A stretch of DNA of 64,000 bases from Nocardioides nitrophenolicus (GCF_016907515.1 NZ_JAFBBY010000001.1:2232001-2296000); one strand, 5' to 3'; numbered from the stretch's first letter, positions 49,456 to 58,929 are shown. A program made the numbers and translations. Notes: generated by a model not told the origin, from the sequence alone.

Positions 49456-50910
49456 CTACGGCAGCTCGGTCGAGCCGAGGTCGAACTGCCATTCACGGTA
49501 GTAGCCCTCGCCGAGGTCGAGGCGCGAGCCGCCGAAGATCCGCCCGGTCTCCGGGTCGCGGACCCCGTCGAGCACCCGTCCGCCGGTGAACAGCGCGACC
49601 ACGTGCGGACGCTGGCTGGTCGGGCACACCAGGGTGACCTCGAGCTGCTCGGGACCACCGACCTCGATGGAGTAGCCGGTGCCCTCGAGCGGCACCCGCA
49701 GGTCCGCCCACAGCTCGGACTGGTCGTACGCCGCGGCGGCGTCGAAGGTGCACGTCCCCGCCCGGGAGGCGGTGTAGTCGCCCGAGGCCGACTCGAGCTC
49801 GTAGAACACCTTGCCGTCGAACTCCTTCTGCCTCACCAGGGTCATCCGCAGCCGCCAGGTCGCGATGTCGACCGCGCCCGCGCCGTAGTCGTTGTAGGTG
49901 GTGCCGGACAGGGTGCCGAACCACCGCTCGGGCAGCTGCTCGCCCCGGCAGGAGCGGGTCACCTCCGCGGTGCAGACGTCCGGATCGGTCGGCGAGTTCT
50001 CCGGTCCGCCGGGCGCCCCGCCGTTGCACACGTCGCGGCCCGGTCCGCCGTCGCAGACGTCGATGCCGAAGCCGCCGTTGAGCTCGATGTCGTCACCACC
50101 GCCTCCGGAGATCCGGTCGTTCCCGTCGCCGCCCGAGATGACGTCCGGCTCCGGACCGCCGTGCAGCTCGTCGTCGCCGCCCTGGCCGTCGAGCGTCGTG
50201 CGCGCCCATGCGGTCTTGAGCACGTCATTTCCCTCGCCGCCGTACAGCGCCTGGCCGTCGGCGCCGGTCGCCATCGTATCCGCGCCGTCCTCGCCGTAGC
50301 CGGCGCCGCCCGCGCCGGGGCCGAGGGTGATCACGTCGTTCCCGGGGCCACCGCGCAGCACGTCGGTGCCCTCACCGCCGTCGACGGTGTCGTCGCCCGC
50401 ACCGCCGGTCACCAGGCGGTCGTCCCCGCCTCCCGCCATGATCCGGTCGTTGCCGGGCCCACCGTCGATGGTGTCCGGGAACGGCCCACCCTCGAGCACG
50501 TCGTCGCCGGCGCCGCCGTCGAGGAGCGTCGCGGCGCGCGTCGTCCGCAGGACGTCATTGCCCGCACCGCCATACAGCCCGGTGTCGTCGGCCTCGGCGA
50601 CCAGCAGGTCGCGGCCCGCGTCGCCGAACAGCAGCCCGCCCTTGCCGGGACCCGACCGGATCCGGTCGTTGCCGCCGCCACCGCAGATGACGTCGCGACC
50701 GCCCTTGCCGTCGATCCGGTCGTTGCCGCCCCGGCCGACGATGACGTCGCGCCCCGGGGTGCCCGTGATCCGGTCAGCCTTGTTGGTGCCGACGATGGTC
50801 GCCTTCAGGCCGCCGCAGCGTGGCTTCGCGGCCTCGGCGCCGGCGGTGATGCCGATGCTCGCCGGCAGCGCGAGCGCCAGGGCGAGGACGGGGAGGAGGG
50901 TTCGTCTCAT
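49456..50910 (-). CDS. Secreted RTX-type calcium-binding repeat protein
   Basis: 484 residues from the ATG at 50910. Signal peptide LLPVLALALALPASIGITAG. Residues about 40-310 hold at least 20 nonapeptide RTX repeats (GRGGNDRIDGKGGRDVI, GGAGNDVLRTT, GGDGNDRISGGGGDDI), which bind calcium and fold outside the cell. The last 170 residues form a non-repeat domain with four Cys (WRLRMTLVRQKEFDG; AGTCTFDA; VTLVCPTS). No type I secretion gene is nearby; export is via Sec. Tandem CAAG repeats with 11-bp spacing precede it. Confidence 0.92.
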   Translation of the reverse strand: MRRTLLPVLALALALPASIGITAGAEAAKPRCGGLKATIVGTNKADRITGTPGRDVIVGRGGNDRIDGKGGRDVICGGGGNDRIRSGPGKGGLLFGDAGRDLLVAEADDTGLYGGAGNDVLRTTRAATLLDGGAGDDVLEGGPFPDTIDGGPGNDRIMAGGGDDRLVTGGAGDDTVDGGEGTDVLRGGPGNDVITLGPGAGGAGYGEDGADTMATGADGQALYGGEGNDVLKTAWARTTLDGQGGDDELHGGPEPDVISGGDGNDRISGGGGDDIELNGGFGIDVCDGGPGRDVCNGGAPGGPENSPTDPDVCTAEVTRSCRGEQLPERWFGTLSGTTYNDYGAGAVDIATWRLRMTLVRQKEFDGKVFYELESASGDYTASRAGTCTFDAAAAYDQSELWADLRVPLEGTGYSIEVGGPEQLEVTLVCPTSQRPHVVALFTGGRVLDGVRDPETGRIFGGSRLDLGEGYYREWQFDLGSTELP

Positions 50911-50932
50911 GCGCCGAGGATCGGCGCCCGCG

Positions 50933-50958
50933 CTTGTCGCCGGCTTGCGGCCGGCTTG
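50933..50958 (-). promoter_or_regulatory. SARP-type box upstream of the RTX gene (three repeats)
   Basis: On the minus strand three CAAG cores occur exactly 11 bp apart (GCCCAAG CCGG CCGCAAG and then CCGG CGACAAG). Heptamers with 4-bp spacers are the classic SARP binding architecture. Start codon of the RTX gene lies 22 bp beyond. Confidence 0.55.
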
Positions 50959-50990
50959 GGCCCGGTTCATGGAGATGGTCGGACCGGCCG

Positions 50991-51008
50991 TTCCAAGCGG
51001 ATTCCAAG
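50991..51008 (+). promoter_or_regulatory. SARP-type box upstream of the lipoprotein operon
   Basis: TTCCAAG-CGGA-TTCCAAG: two identical heptamers 11 bp apart, followed by the -10-like CCTAGCGT at 51018-51024. Same core (TCCAA) and similar downstream sequence as the box at 56365. Confidence 0.62.
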
Positions 51009-51081
51009 TGGCTCGTCCTAGCGTCCCACAGCCGGATCGCCGTGGGGACGATCCGGCCACCCGACCCCTCAAGGAGCTCCC

Positions 51082-51786
51082 GTGACGCATCCCGCCCGCC
51101 TGCTCGTCGGCCCGGCAGCCCTGATGCTCGCCCTGAGCCTCGCCGCCTGCGGTCAAGACTCTGCTGACGAGGGCGCCGCCGGTTCGAAGGACTCGCCAAG
51201 TGCCACACCCACCAGCGCACCGCCCGCACCGACCGCTTCCAGCTCCCAACCGACCGCGACCGAGCCGACCTCGATCCCCGACTACCTCGACCAGGAGGGC
51301 ATCGAGCAGACGCTGCTCACCCGGGACGACACCGACGGGCTGACTCTCGATCTCCCGGTCCCCGACGGCTGGAGCTCGACGGACGCCTTCGCCGATGCGG
51401 CGCCCTTCGGGGCGATCGCTCTGGACGCCGCCGCCGAGCCCGCCAACCCGCCGCGGATCCTGGCCATCCTCGCCCGCCTCGACGGGGACGCCGACCCGGC
51501 GAAGATCCTGGCGTACGCACCTAGCGAGCTTCAGTCGCTCCCCGGTTTCACCCCGCTCTCGATGGGCGACCCGAGCACGCTCAGCGGGTTCGACGCCGTC
51601 CAGGTCGGCGGCACCTACACCGAGGACGACCAAGAGCTGGTGATCGCTCAGAAGACCGTGGCCATCTCCTCCGCCCGGGGCCTCTATGTGCTGCAGCTCA
51701 ACGCGTACGCACCCAGCGCCGAGGTCGACGCCCTGATCGCCGCGATGGCGGTGATCGACGAGCAGACCACGATCACCGCCCCGTGA
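51082..51786 (+). CDS. LpqN/LpqT-like lipoprotein
   Basis: 234 residues from a GTG at 51082 (AAGGAG 7 bases upstream). Lipobox LSLAACG with Cys about 25, then a Pro/Ser/Thr-rich linker and a mostly beta domain (LDLPVPDGWSSTDAFADAAP ... LLYVLQ-type strand GLYVLQLNAYAP) matching Mycobacterium LpqN/LpqT-type proteins. Anchored at the outer face of the membrane. Coupled (GTGA overlap) to the metallopeptidase. Confidence 0.85.
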   Translation: MTHPARLLVGPAALMLALSLAACGQDSADEGAAGSKDSPSATPTSAPPAPTASSSQPTATEPTSIPDYLDQEGIEQTLLTRDDTDGLTLDLPVPDGWSSTDAFADAAPFGAIALDAAAEPANPPRILAILARLDGDADPAKILAYAPSELQSLPGFTPLSMGDPSTLSGFDAVQVGGTYTEDDQELVIAQKTVAISSARGLYVLQLNAYAPSAEVDALIAAMAVIDEQTTITAP

Positions 51787-53135
51787 GCGCCCCGAGGCGC
51801 GGTGCCGCTCTGCTCGTCGCCGCCGCGCTCCTTCTCGCGGCCTGCGGCGAGGACGGCGACGCGGCACCTCCCTCCGGACCACCGTCCGGCCCGTCCGTCG
51901 AGATCTCCGGAGACGCCGCGGCGCCGGTCAACCGGCTCGCCGTGACGGCGATCGCCGACCTGCGCGCGTTCTGGAAGGAGATGTACCCGAAGCTCTACGG
52001 CGACGACTACACCGACGTCGCCGGCGGCCTGTACGCGCTGACGCCGGACTCGACGGAGGGTCCGGAGTGCGCCGACAGCTACGAGGACGTCCGGGGCAAC
52101 GCCTTCTACTGCAGGCTGGATGACTCGGTCGCCTGGGATGCCGACGCGCTGCTGCCCCATCTCCGTGAGAGGTACGGCGATCTCGTCATCCCGATCGTGC
52201 TCGCGCACGAATGGGGGCACGCCATGCAGCAGCGCTCCGGTTTCTTCGACCAGAACCGGCTGACCGTGTCGTCCGAGCTGCAAGCCGACTGCTTCGCAGG
52301 CTCGTGGGCCCGGCACGCCCAGGAGCAGCGACTGTTCGAGGTCACGGACGCCGATCTCGACCTCGCGCTGGCCGGCATCCTCGACCTGCGCGACACACCC
52401 GGCACCGCCAGCGTCGATCCCTCCGCCCACGGCAGCGGGTTCGACCGGGTCGCCGCGTTCCAGGACGGCTTCGACCGGGGCGTCGACACCTGTCGGTCGT
52501 ACGCCGACGGGTACCCGGTCGTGTTGGAGCTTCCGTTCACCGACGCCGAGGACGCGGCGCGGGCGGGCAACGCGCCGTACGAGCAGATCGTGGCCGGCGT
52601 CCCGTACGACCTGGAGGACTTCTGGACCCAGCTCTATCCCGAACTGGCCGACGGCGCACCATGGACGCCGTTGAGCCGATACCAGCCGTTCGACCCGGCC
52701 GCCCCACCGTCGTGCGGTGACGCGGACACCTCGGCATACGTACTGTTCTACTGCGTGCCCGACGACTATGTCGGCTTCGACCATGTCACCGCGATGCCAC
52801 GCATCTACGCGCAGGCGGGCGACTACGCTGTGGCCACCCTCCTCGCCACCCAATGGGGACTGGCGGCGCTGACCCGGGCCGGCGTCGAGGTCGACGTCGA
52901 GGAGTCGACGAGGATCACGGACTGCTTCGCTGGCGGCTACACGGCCAGCGTGATCCTGCACAACCGTGCGGCCACCAGCTCGTTCAGCATCTCGCCGGGC
53001 GATCTGGACGAGGGGATCAAGGCGCTGCTGGTATTCCGCGGCGATGGCGACCCGGACCGCCAGGGTGCCGGCTATGACCGGGTCAAGGCGTTCCGGCAGG
53101 GCGTCATCGACGGTGCCGCGTCGTGCATCCGGTGA
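51783..53135 (+). CDS. Lipoprotein zinc metallopeptidase with duplicated, inactive second half
   Basis: 450 residues. Lipobox LLLAACGED. Residues about 45-245 form a YpfJ-like neutral zinc metallopeptidase domain: HEWGHAMQQ (about 142-150) with the third ligand in SELQADCFAGSW. Residues about 250-450 repeat the same fold (DLEDFWTQLYPELAD; FYCVPDDYVGFD; ITDCFAGGYTAS; GYDRVKAFRQGV) but HEXXH is replaced by ATQWGLAAL. So the gene is an internal tandem duplication with one active and one degenerate half, which may serve as a binding or regulatory domain. A membrane-anchored protease. Confidence 0.9.
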   Translation: MSAPRRGAALLVAAALLLAACGEDGDAAPPSGPPSGPSVEISGDAAAPVNRLAVTAIADLRAFWKEMYPKLYGDDYTDVAGGLYALTPDSTEGPECADSYEDVRGNAFYCRLDDSVAWDADALLPHLRERYGDLVIPIVLAHEWGHAMQQRSGFFDQNRLTVSSELQADCFAGSWARHAQEQRLFEVTDADLDLALAGILDLRDTPGTASVDPSAHGSGFDRVAAFQDGFDRGVDTCRSYADGYPVVLELPFTDAEDAARAGNAPYEQIVAGVPYDLEDFWTQLYPELADGAPWTPLSRYQPFDPAAPPSCGDADTSAYVLFYCVPDDYVGFDHVTAMPRIYAQAGDYAVATLLATQWGLAALTRAGVEVDVEESTRITDCFAGGYTASVILHNRAATSSFSISPGDLDEGIKALLVFRGDGDPDRQGAGYDRVKAFRQGVIDGAASCIR

Positions 53136-53236
53136 GGGAGGAGCCGAGCGGGCCGGCCGGCGAGCGGCAGCCGCGTCATCGGTACGACGAACCCGATCAC
53201 CGACCGCGTCCCACGCCACCCGGTCGACCCGGACCT

Positions 53237-56200
53237 TCACCTTCGACCCCATCGACCAGGCGGGCGGTCGGCCGGCGGTAGCGCCTGGCTTCCACCTGGC
53301 CAGCGCTCGGCGATCTGTCGGTCCCAGACATGCTCCCCGGTCGCCTCCGCCACGCGGTGGGCCCGTGCGACCAGCTGCCGGGCCTGGTCCTCACTGCCCT
53401 GGGCTTGCTCGATGTCGGCGAGCAGGCACAAGAAGAGAGGCGACATCGCGGACGTGCCGTCGAAACTGTAGTCATCGAGCGCCTGTCGTGCCGTGGCCGC
53501 CGCGCTGCCGGCGGGATCAGGCAGCGCCGTGCGAGTGCGGGCCCAGATGGCGATGATCCGGGCGACCGCGGCCCACTGCTCACTGCCGGCTTCAGCGAAC
53601 TCGCGCTCGACCTGCTCGGCGAGCTCCGCGGTGCCGGCCACGACCCCGAGGATTGCCGCGCACTCGACCTCCGTGAGCCGGGTGACCAGCTGGTTGAAGA
53701 CGTCGCCATGGGTGCGGCCCATCTCCGACGCCTCACGCAGATGGGCGGCAGCCGCCTCCGCGCGGCCACGCGAAGCTTCACCGAGCGCCATCCAGCACAG
53801 CACCCGTGGGTGGAAGAAGTGCAGCGGGTCGGTCAGCAGCTCGGGTGGCGCGAAGGTGTGGATGAGATGCCGCCCGACGGCGACCAGCTCGTCGACCTCA
53901 CCTCGCAGGAAGGCGCTCATCACCTGCGCGAGATCGCTGACCAGGCCCACGTCGGGATCGCCTGAGGCGGCGTATTCGTCTCGCAGGCCGCGGGCGATCA
54001 GGTCCGCCTCCGCGATCCGGCCGTGGGCACAGTCCATCAGGCACTGCATCGCGATGGCGCTGTAGAACCCGCGTCCCCGGTGGGACTGCCCGATCTCGAA
54101 CGCCCGGCGCACCGCGACACTGGCGGAACCACCCGCGAACCCCTCGAGGATGGTCTCGGCGGCGGCGAGGTGCAGCCAGAGGGTGATCTGGCGGTCGAGA
54201 TGCGTGGGCTCCACGGGGAGCCGCTCACTGGCCTGAAGGCCGTACTCACACAGGACCGCGACGTCGGCGTACGCCGACCGGTCCAGCGCGCGGCCGAGCA
54301 CCTGCTCGATCAAAGCCGCACCCGTCGCGGCGTCGAGGGCGACGCCCGCCCGCCAGGCGTGCTCGGCCGTCGCCAGCGCATCCTCGTAGGCGGCGGTGCC
54401 GGCCCGACCACCGCGAACGGCCGCGATCGCGGCGTGCACCTCGGCTCGCCCCGCGTCGGAGAGCCCGACGAGCAGTGCGTCACGCACCAGCCCGTGGCCG
54501 AACCGGTAGCTGCTCGGCCGCTGGTCGTGCTCATCGAGCAGGCCACGCCGGTGGGCCGGGAGGAGATGAGAACGAACGACCGAGATCGGCAGCTCGACCA
54601 CGTCGGCGAGGTCGGCGACGTCGAACTCCAGCCCGATCACCGCGGCCGCGCGAAGCACCCGCTGGGCGGTGTCGTCGAGCTCCGCGAGCCGCCGGCCCAC
54701 GACGCCCACGACGCTGGCAGGGGTGCCGAGGCCTGAGTCCGCGGTGCCGAGGGCGCGGGCCAGCTCCTTGACGTAGAAAGGGTTCCCGGCCGCCCGGCTC
54801 CAGACCCGGGCGCCCACCTCGGGTGGCAGCGGCCCTTCGGCCGCCGCCTCGGCGAGCCGTCGGCCGGAGGTGCTGTCGAGCCCACCGAGATGCACGATTC
54901 GCCGGTCGCCGGCGCGGGCCAATCGTGCGAAGGCGTCCGCGTTCATCGGGCGGTCAGCGCCGAAGTACGCCCAGGTGGCGATCACCTGCACGGGAAGCGA
55001 CGGCACCTGAGCGGCCAGCAGGAGCAGCGCCTCGATGGAGTCGTCGTCGGCGTTCTGCAGATCGTCGATGACGAGCAGCAGCGGGCGGTTCACCGACAGC
55101 ACCCGCAGCGCCCGGACCACGCCCTCGGCCAAGGCGAAGCCGGTCGCGGGCACCCGGACCACGGGGTCGTCGTTCCATTCGGGCACGAGCGCATCGACCA
55201 CACCGGGCAGCTCCGCGGCGACCAGCCCGCGACCGACGTCGTCCCGGTCGCCGCCGAGTCGGCGCAGGGCCTGGATCCAGGTCCACATCAGCGGCAGCCG
55301 GACTCCGGCAGGATGCGACGCCCAGACGACGGCCATTCCCTCAGCCCGGGCGCGGTCCGCGGCGATCTGGACCAGGGCGGTCTTGCCGATGCCGCTCTCC
55401 CCCGTCACCAGGAGCAGCCCGGAGGCGCGAGCCCGCACGACGTCGTCGAGGCCGGCGAGCTCGGCGTCACGACCGACGAAGGGCAGCGGTGCCAGCGCTG
55501 CCAGGGGACCGGCAGGGGACCGGACCTCCGGGCCACCGGGCCCGCCGGCGGCGGGCAACGTACCCTCGCGGATCCGGCGGGCGAGCGTGCGCAGTCCCTC
55601 ACCCGGCTCGGTGCCGAGCTCGGCGTCCAGAACGCTGGCCGCCCGGTCGAAGGCCCGGAGCGCGTCGGCGGTCCGACCGGACCGGTGCAGCGCCAGCATC
55701 AGATGTCCCCAGAGCCGCTCCTGCAGCGGGTGGGCGATCAGGCCGGCCTCGATCTCGGGCACCAGCTCCGCGCCACCGCCGAGCTGGAGAGCGGCGTCAT
55801 ACCGGGCCTCGAGCGCGGACGTCAGGAGCGACGCGAGACGGACCGACTCGGCCCGGGCGAACTCTAGGTCGGCGAACTCACCGAACGGGTCGCCGCGCCA
55901 CAGCGCCAAGGCCGCGTCGGCCTGATGGCGTGCACTGGTCGCGTCGCCGCGCACGAGCGCGTCCCGGGCCGCACCGACGAGCTCCTCGAAGCGGGCGAGG
56001 TCGACGCTGTCCTCGGGATGCAGGTCGAGCTGGTAGCCGTGAGGGCGGGCGACCACGCGGACTCCGTCGGCGCTGGCCGGGTCGAGCGCACGGCGCAGGT
56101 TGGTGACATAGGAGCGGATCGACGCGAGTGCCTTGGCGGGCTGTTGATCCGGCCAGACCGCTTCGATGATCCGGTCGAGGGTGACCACGCGCCCGGGGCT

Positions 56201-56305
56201 GGCCAGCAGCACGGCGAGGACGCAACGCTGCTTGGGTCCACCGAGCTGGACCGGCACGCCGGAGACGCGGGCCTCGAGCACGCCCGAGAGGTAGTAGTCG
56301 ACCAT
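53237..56305 (-). CDS. SARP-type regulator with AAA-like ATPase and TPR region (AfsR/LAL-like)
   Basis: 1022 residues from an ATG at 56305. Order: winged helix (MVDYYLSGVLEARVSGVPV, AVWPDQQPAKALASIRSYV), bacterial transcriptional activator domain (about 100-245, LAVARFEELVGAARDALV type), ATPase with P-loop LLLVTGESGIGKTALVQIA (about 315), sensor LLLVIDDLQNADDDSIEALL, and a long C-terminal helical-repeat region (about 600-1000). Lacks a LuxR domain. SARP proteins bind 11-bp-spaced direct repeats and activate RNA polymerase. It is divergent from the sortase fusion gene and, with the repeats found, is the likely activator of this module. Confidence 0.92.
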   Translation of the reverse strand: MVDYYLSGVLEARVSGVPVQLGGPKQRCVLAVLLASPGRVVTLDRIIEAVWPDQQPAKALASIRSYVTNLRRALDPASADGVRVVARPHGYQLDLHPEDSVDLARFEELVGAARDALVRGDATSARHQADAALALWRGDPFGEFADLEFARAESVRLASLLTSALEARYDAALQLGGGAELVPEIEAGLIAHPLQERLWGHLMLALHRSGRTADALRAFDRAASVLDAELGTEPGEGLRTLARRIREGTLPAAGGPGGPEVRSPAGPLAALAPLPFVGRDAELAGLDDVVRARASGLLLVTGESGIGKTALVQIAADRARAEGMAVVWASHPAGVRLPLMWTWIQALRRLGGDRDDVGRGLVAAELPGVVDALVPEWNDDPVVRVPATGFALAEGVVRALRVLSVNRPLLLVIDDLQNADDDSIEALLLLAAQVPSLPVQVIATWAYFGADRPMNADAFARLARAGDRRIVHLGGLDSTSGRRLAEAAAEGPLPPEVGARVWSRAAGNPFYVKELARALGTADSGLGTPASVVGVVGRRLAELDDTAQRVLRAAAVIGLEFDVADLADVVELPISVVRSHLLPAHRRGLLDEHDQRPSSYRFGHGLVRDALLVGLSDAGRAEVHAAIAAVRGGRAGTAAYEDALATAEHAWRAGVALDAATGAALIEQVLGRALDRSAYADVAVLCEYGLQASERLPVEPTHLDRQITLWLHLAAAETILEGFAGGSASVAVRRAFEIGQSHRGRGFYSAIAMQCLMDCAHGRIAEADLIARGLRDEYAASGDPDVGLVSDLAQVMSAFLRGEVDELVAVGRHLIHTFAPPELLTDPLHFFHPRVLCWMALGEASRGRAEAAAAHLREASEMGRTHGDVFNQLVTRLTEVECAAILGVVAGTAELAEQVEREFAEAGSEQWAAVARIIAIWARTRTALPDPAGSAAATARQALDDYSFDGTSAMSPLFLCLLADIEQAQGSEDQARQLVARAHRVAEATGEHVWDRQIAERWPGGSQALPPADRPPGRWGRR

Positions 56306-56364
56306 CGCTCCCGATCCATGCTTCCGTCCGGGCGGCACCGAGCCTACCGTCGTCCGGACCGACA

Positions 56365-56382
56365 TCTCCAACGGTTCTCCAA
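56365..56382 (+). promoter_or_regulatory. SARP-type box between the SARP and sortase-fusion genes
   Basis: TCTCCAA-CGGT-TCTCCAA: identical heptamers exactly 11 bp apart, followed by a -10-like CCTACCGT at 56392-56399. It lies 48 bp before the sortase-fusion start. Confidence 0.65.
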
Positions 56383-56429
56383 ACCCGTGCTCCTACCGTC
56401 ACGCGTCACCGCCGTTCGAAGGAGGTCCG

Positions 56430-58928
56430 TTGATTTCACGCGGGATGCGTACGTCCCTGTCGACCGTGCTCGCCGGGAGCATCATCCTGACGGGCGTCGG
56501 CTGGGTCGCGGCGTCGCCGGCGCTCGCCGCTCCGGTGCCCACGCTCGACATGTACTTCACGCCGTCCGGGATCAGCGCGGGGCAGTCGGCCGCGCTGGTC
56601 TTCGACATCACCAACGTGACCGGACTGCCGGAGCATGAGGACTGGGGACTCACCGCCGTGCTGCCGACCGGCCTGGTCCCAGAAATCTCGTTCGGCTCCA
56701 GCACGACCTGTGCCGCGGCGCACATCGTCACCAACAGCACGACCGGACGGATCGTGGTCGACAGTGGCCGGATCAACGCCGGCACGGCGTCCTGCCAAGT
56801 CGTGGTGACCGTCGGCTCCGATGGCACCGCGCTGGGCCTGCTCGGCGTCACCGCCGCCGCCACGGAGGTCACCGGACTCGGCGTACCACCCGACGACGCG
56901 CGGATCTTCGTCGCCGGCCTGGCCCGTGACGCCGCTACCACCCACGTCGGACAGCCGGTGGACATCGACGTCCGCGACAACGACATCGCCATGCCACCGG
57001 AGACCTGGGGTCAGCCCCTCCTCACCACCGCACCGACGAACGGCGACGCGTCGGTCAACGCGAACGGCACCGTTCGCTACACCCCGCATCCCGGCTTCTC
57101 CGGTGACGACACGCTCCGCTACCACGCCTGCAGCAGCGCCAACACCACGTGTGACTTCTCCTCGGCGACGATCACCGTGCAGAACGTCTTCGTCGGCTCC
57201 GGCAGCGTCACGACACCGCAGAACATCGTGGTCGAGATCCCTCTCGATGACATCCTGCACACCAACGGCCGACCGCTCGACCCGACGACCGTCACCGAGG
57301 ACACCGCACCCGCCCACGGCATGCTCGCCATCGACCCGGTCACCGGCGCGGTGGACTACGCGCCGGCGCCGGGATACAGCGGAGCCGACACCTTCCGGAT
57401 CCAGGTCTGCGACACCTCCGTCCCGACTCAGTGCGCGCCCGGCCGGGTCGACGTGGTCGTCGGGACCAACCAGGTGACGGCGATCGACGACGTCGCCGCC
57501 ACCGACGCGGCCGTCCCGGTCATCACCCGGGTCCTCGACAATGACGGCTCGGCGTCGGGGCAGCCCTGGGCGCCGCTCGAGGTGACCGACCCGCCGGCGA
57601 ACGGCAGCACGACCGTCCATCCGGACGGCACCATCACCTACCTGCCGGACGCCGGCCACAGCGGGCTCGACCACTACACATACCGCGCGTGCGACACCTC
57701 CACCCCGGTGCCCGTGTGCGACACCGCCCGGGTCGACGTCACGGTCCGCAACGTCTTCGTGCCCGGTCCCGGACTCACCACCGTCGAGGACACCGCCGTC
57801 GAGGCAGCGTTGGCGGACCTGGTCACCACGACCGGCCGGCCGCTGAACCCGCAGCGGGCCAGCCTGGTCACCGGTCCGGGACACGGCCAGGTCTCCGTAG
57901 ATCCCACGACGGGCGCGGTGCGCTACACCCCCGCCGCCGGACACGTCGGGAGCGACGAGTTCGTGCTGAACGTCTGCGACACGGCCTATCCGGTGATCTG
58001 CCGCGACCTCCCGGTGCCGGTCACCGTGACCGCACTCGGCCGACCGGTGCTCACGACCTCGGCGGCGGAGTCGGTCGCGCTCCCGGTCGACGCCCGTGGT
58101 CGCACCGGCTCGGTGAAGCTGACCGACCAGGTCACCATCACCGGCCTGCGACCCGGCGCCGGGAGCACGGGCACCGCGACGCTCTACGGCCCGACCTCGC
58201 AGCGCTCGGCAGCCGCCTGCAGTCCCAGCAACCTCGTGGCGACGGTGTCCTTCGCCGCGCACGACGGCACCCTGACGACGCCCCCGGTCACGGTCTCTCG
58301 CCCCGGCCACTACACCTGGGTCGTCACCACCGCCGCGGACGCACTCAACGAGTCCGCCGGCCACGGCTGCGGACTCGCGACCGAGACCACGCTGGTGCAC
58401 CGGCCGGACTATGGGCCGATCCGGGTCGAGACCGGCTTCGACGGAGTCGCGGAGCCGGGTGAGCGCGCCGGTCGTCGCACGCGGCCGGCCCGGGTGTCGA
58501 TCACGGAGATCGGCCTGTCCGCGCGGCTGGACCCAGTGGGCCTGCGCCGAGGCGCCATGGTGATCCCCGACGCCGTCGCCCGCGGCGGCTGGCTGACCCG
58601 GTCCGCCGTACCGGGCGAGAAGGTGGGCACCACCGTCCTCGCCGGGCATGTATCGGACCGGCACGACCGCCCGGGGGCGTTCGGCCGGCTGGCCCGCGCG
58701 AGGCGGGGGCAGCTCGTGAAGGTCCGCGGCGCCGACGGCTCGCTGCACCGCTACCGAATCGTCAGGATCCGCCGACCCGCACGCGGGCAGCCGATCGACG
58801 CCGCTCTCACGACCACCTCCGGCGCCCACCGGCTGGTCCTGGTGACCTGCGTCGATGCCGTCCACCGGGCTGACGGCAGCTTCCACTATCGCCGGAACCT
58901 GATCGTGGTGGCGAGACCCGTGCGGTGA
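56430..58928 (+). CDS. Cadherin-like repeat surface protein fused to a class F sortase domain
   Basis: 832 residues from a TTG at 56430 with AAGGAGG upstream (an ATG at 56445 is possible). Signal peptide TVLAGSIILTGVGWVAASPA. One N-terminal adhesin-like domain, then at least four Ig/cadherin-like repeats of about 100 residues (NGTVRYTPHPGFSGDDTLRY; DGTITYLPDAGHSGLDHYTY) to about 520, a spacer domain, and from about 680 a sortase: the TLxGH-type histidine in TTVLAGHVSDRHD, the cysteine in LVLVTCVDAV and the arginine in FHYRRNLIVV. The triad is complete and class F-like. A sortase joined to its own repeat protein is unusual. Confidence 0.88.
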   Translation: MISRGMRTSLSTVLAGSIILTGVGWVAASPALAAPVPTLDMYFTPSGISAGQSAALVFDITNVTGLPEHEDWGLTAVLPTGLVPEISFGSSTTCAAAHIVTNSTTGRIVVDSGRINAGTASCQVVVTVGSDGTALGLLGVTAAATEVTGLGVPPDDARIFVAGLARDAATTHVGQPVDIDVRDNDIAMPPETWGQPLLTTAPTNGDASVNANGTVRYTPHPGFSGDDTLRYHACSSANTTCDFSSATITVQNVFVGSGSVTTPQNIVVEIPLDDILHTNGRPLDPTTVTEDTAPAHGMLAIDPVTGAVDYAPAPGYSGADTFRIQVCDTSVPTQCAPGRVDVVVGTNQVTAIDDVAATDAAVPVITRVLDNDGSASGQPWAPLEVTDPPANGSTTVHPDGTITYLPDAGHSGLDHYTYRACDTSTPVPVCDTARVDVTVRNVFVPGPGLTTVEDTAVEAALADLVTTTGRPLNPQRASLVTGPGHGQVSVDPTTGAVRYTPAAGHVGSDEFVLNVCDTAYPVICRDLPVPVTVTALGRPVLTTSAAESVALPVDARGRTGSVKLTDQVTITGLRPGAGSTGTATLYGPTSQRSAAACSPSNLVATVSFAAHDGTLTTPPVTVSRPGHYTWVVTTAADALNESAGHGCGLATETTLVHRPDYGPIRVETGFDGVAEPGERAGRRTRPARVSITEIGLSARLDPVGLRRGAMVIPDAVARGGWLTRSAVPGEKVGTTVLAGHVSDRHDRPGAFGRLARARRGQLVKVRGADGSLHRYRIVRIRRPARGQPIDAALTTTSGAHRLVLVTCVDAVHRADGSFHYRRNLIVVARPVR

Positions 58929-58929
58929 C

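Noticed and set aside
49456..50910. Type I secretion system substrate (classical RTX toxin)
   Set aside because: It has a Sec signal peptide and no HlyB/HlyD-like genes nearby, and no toxin domain is visible.
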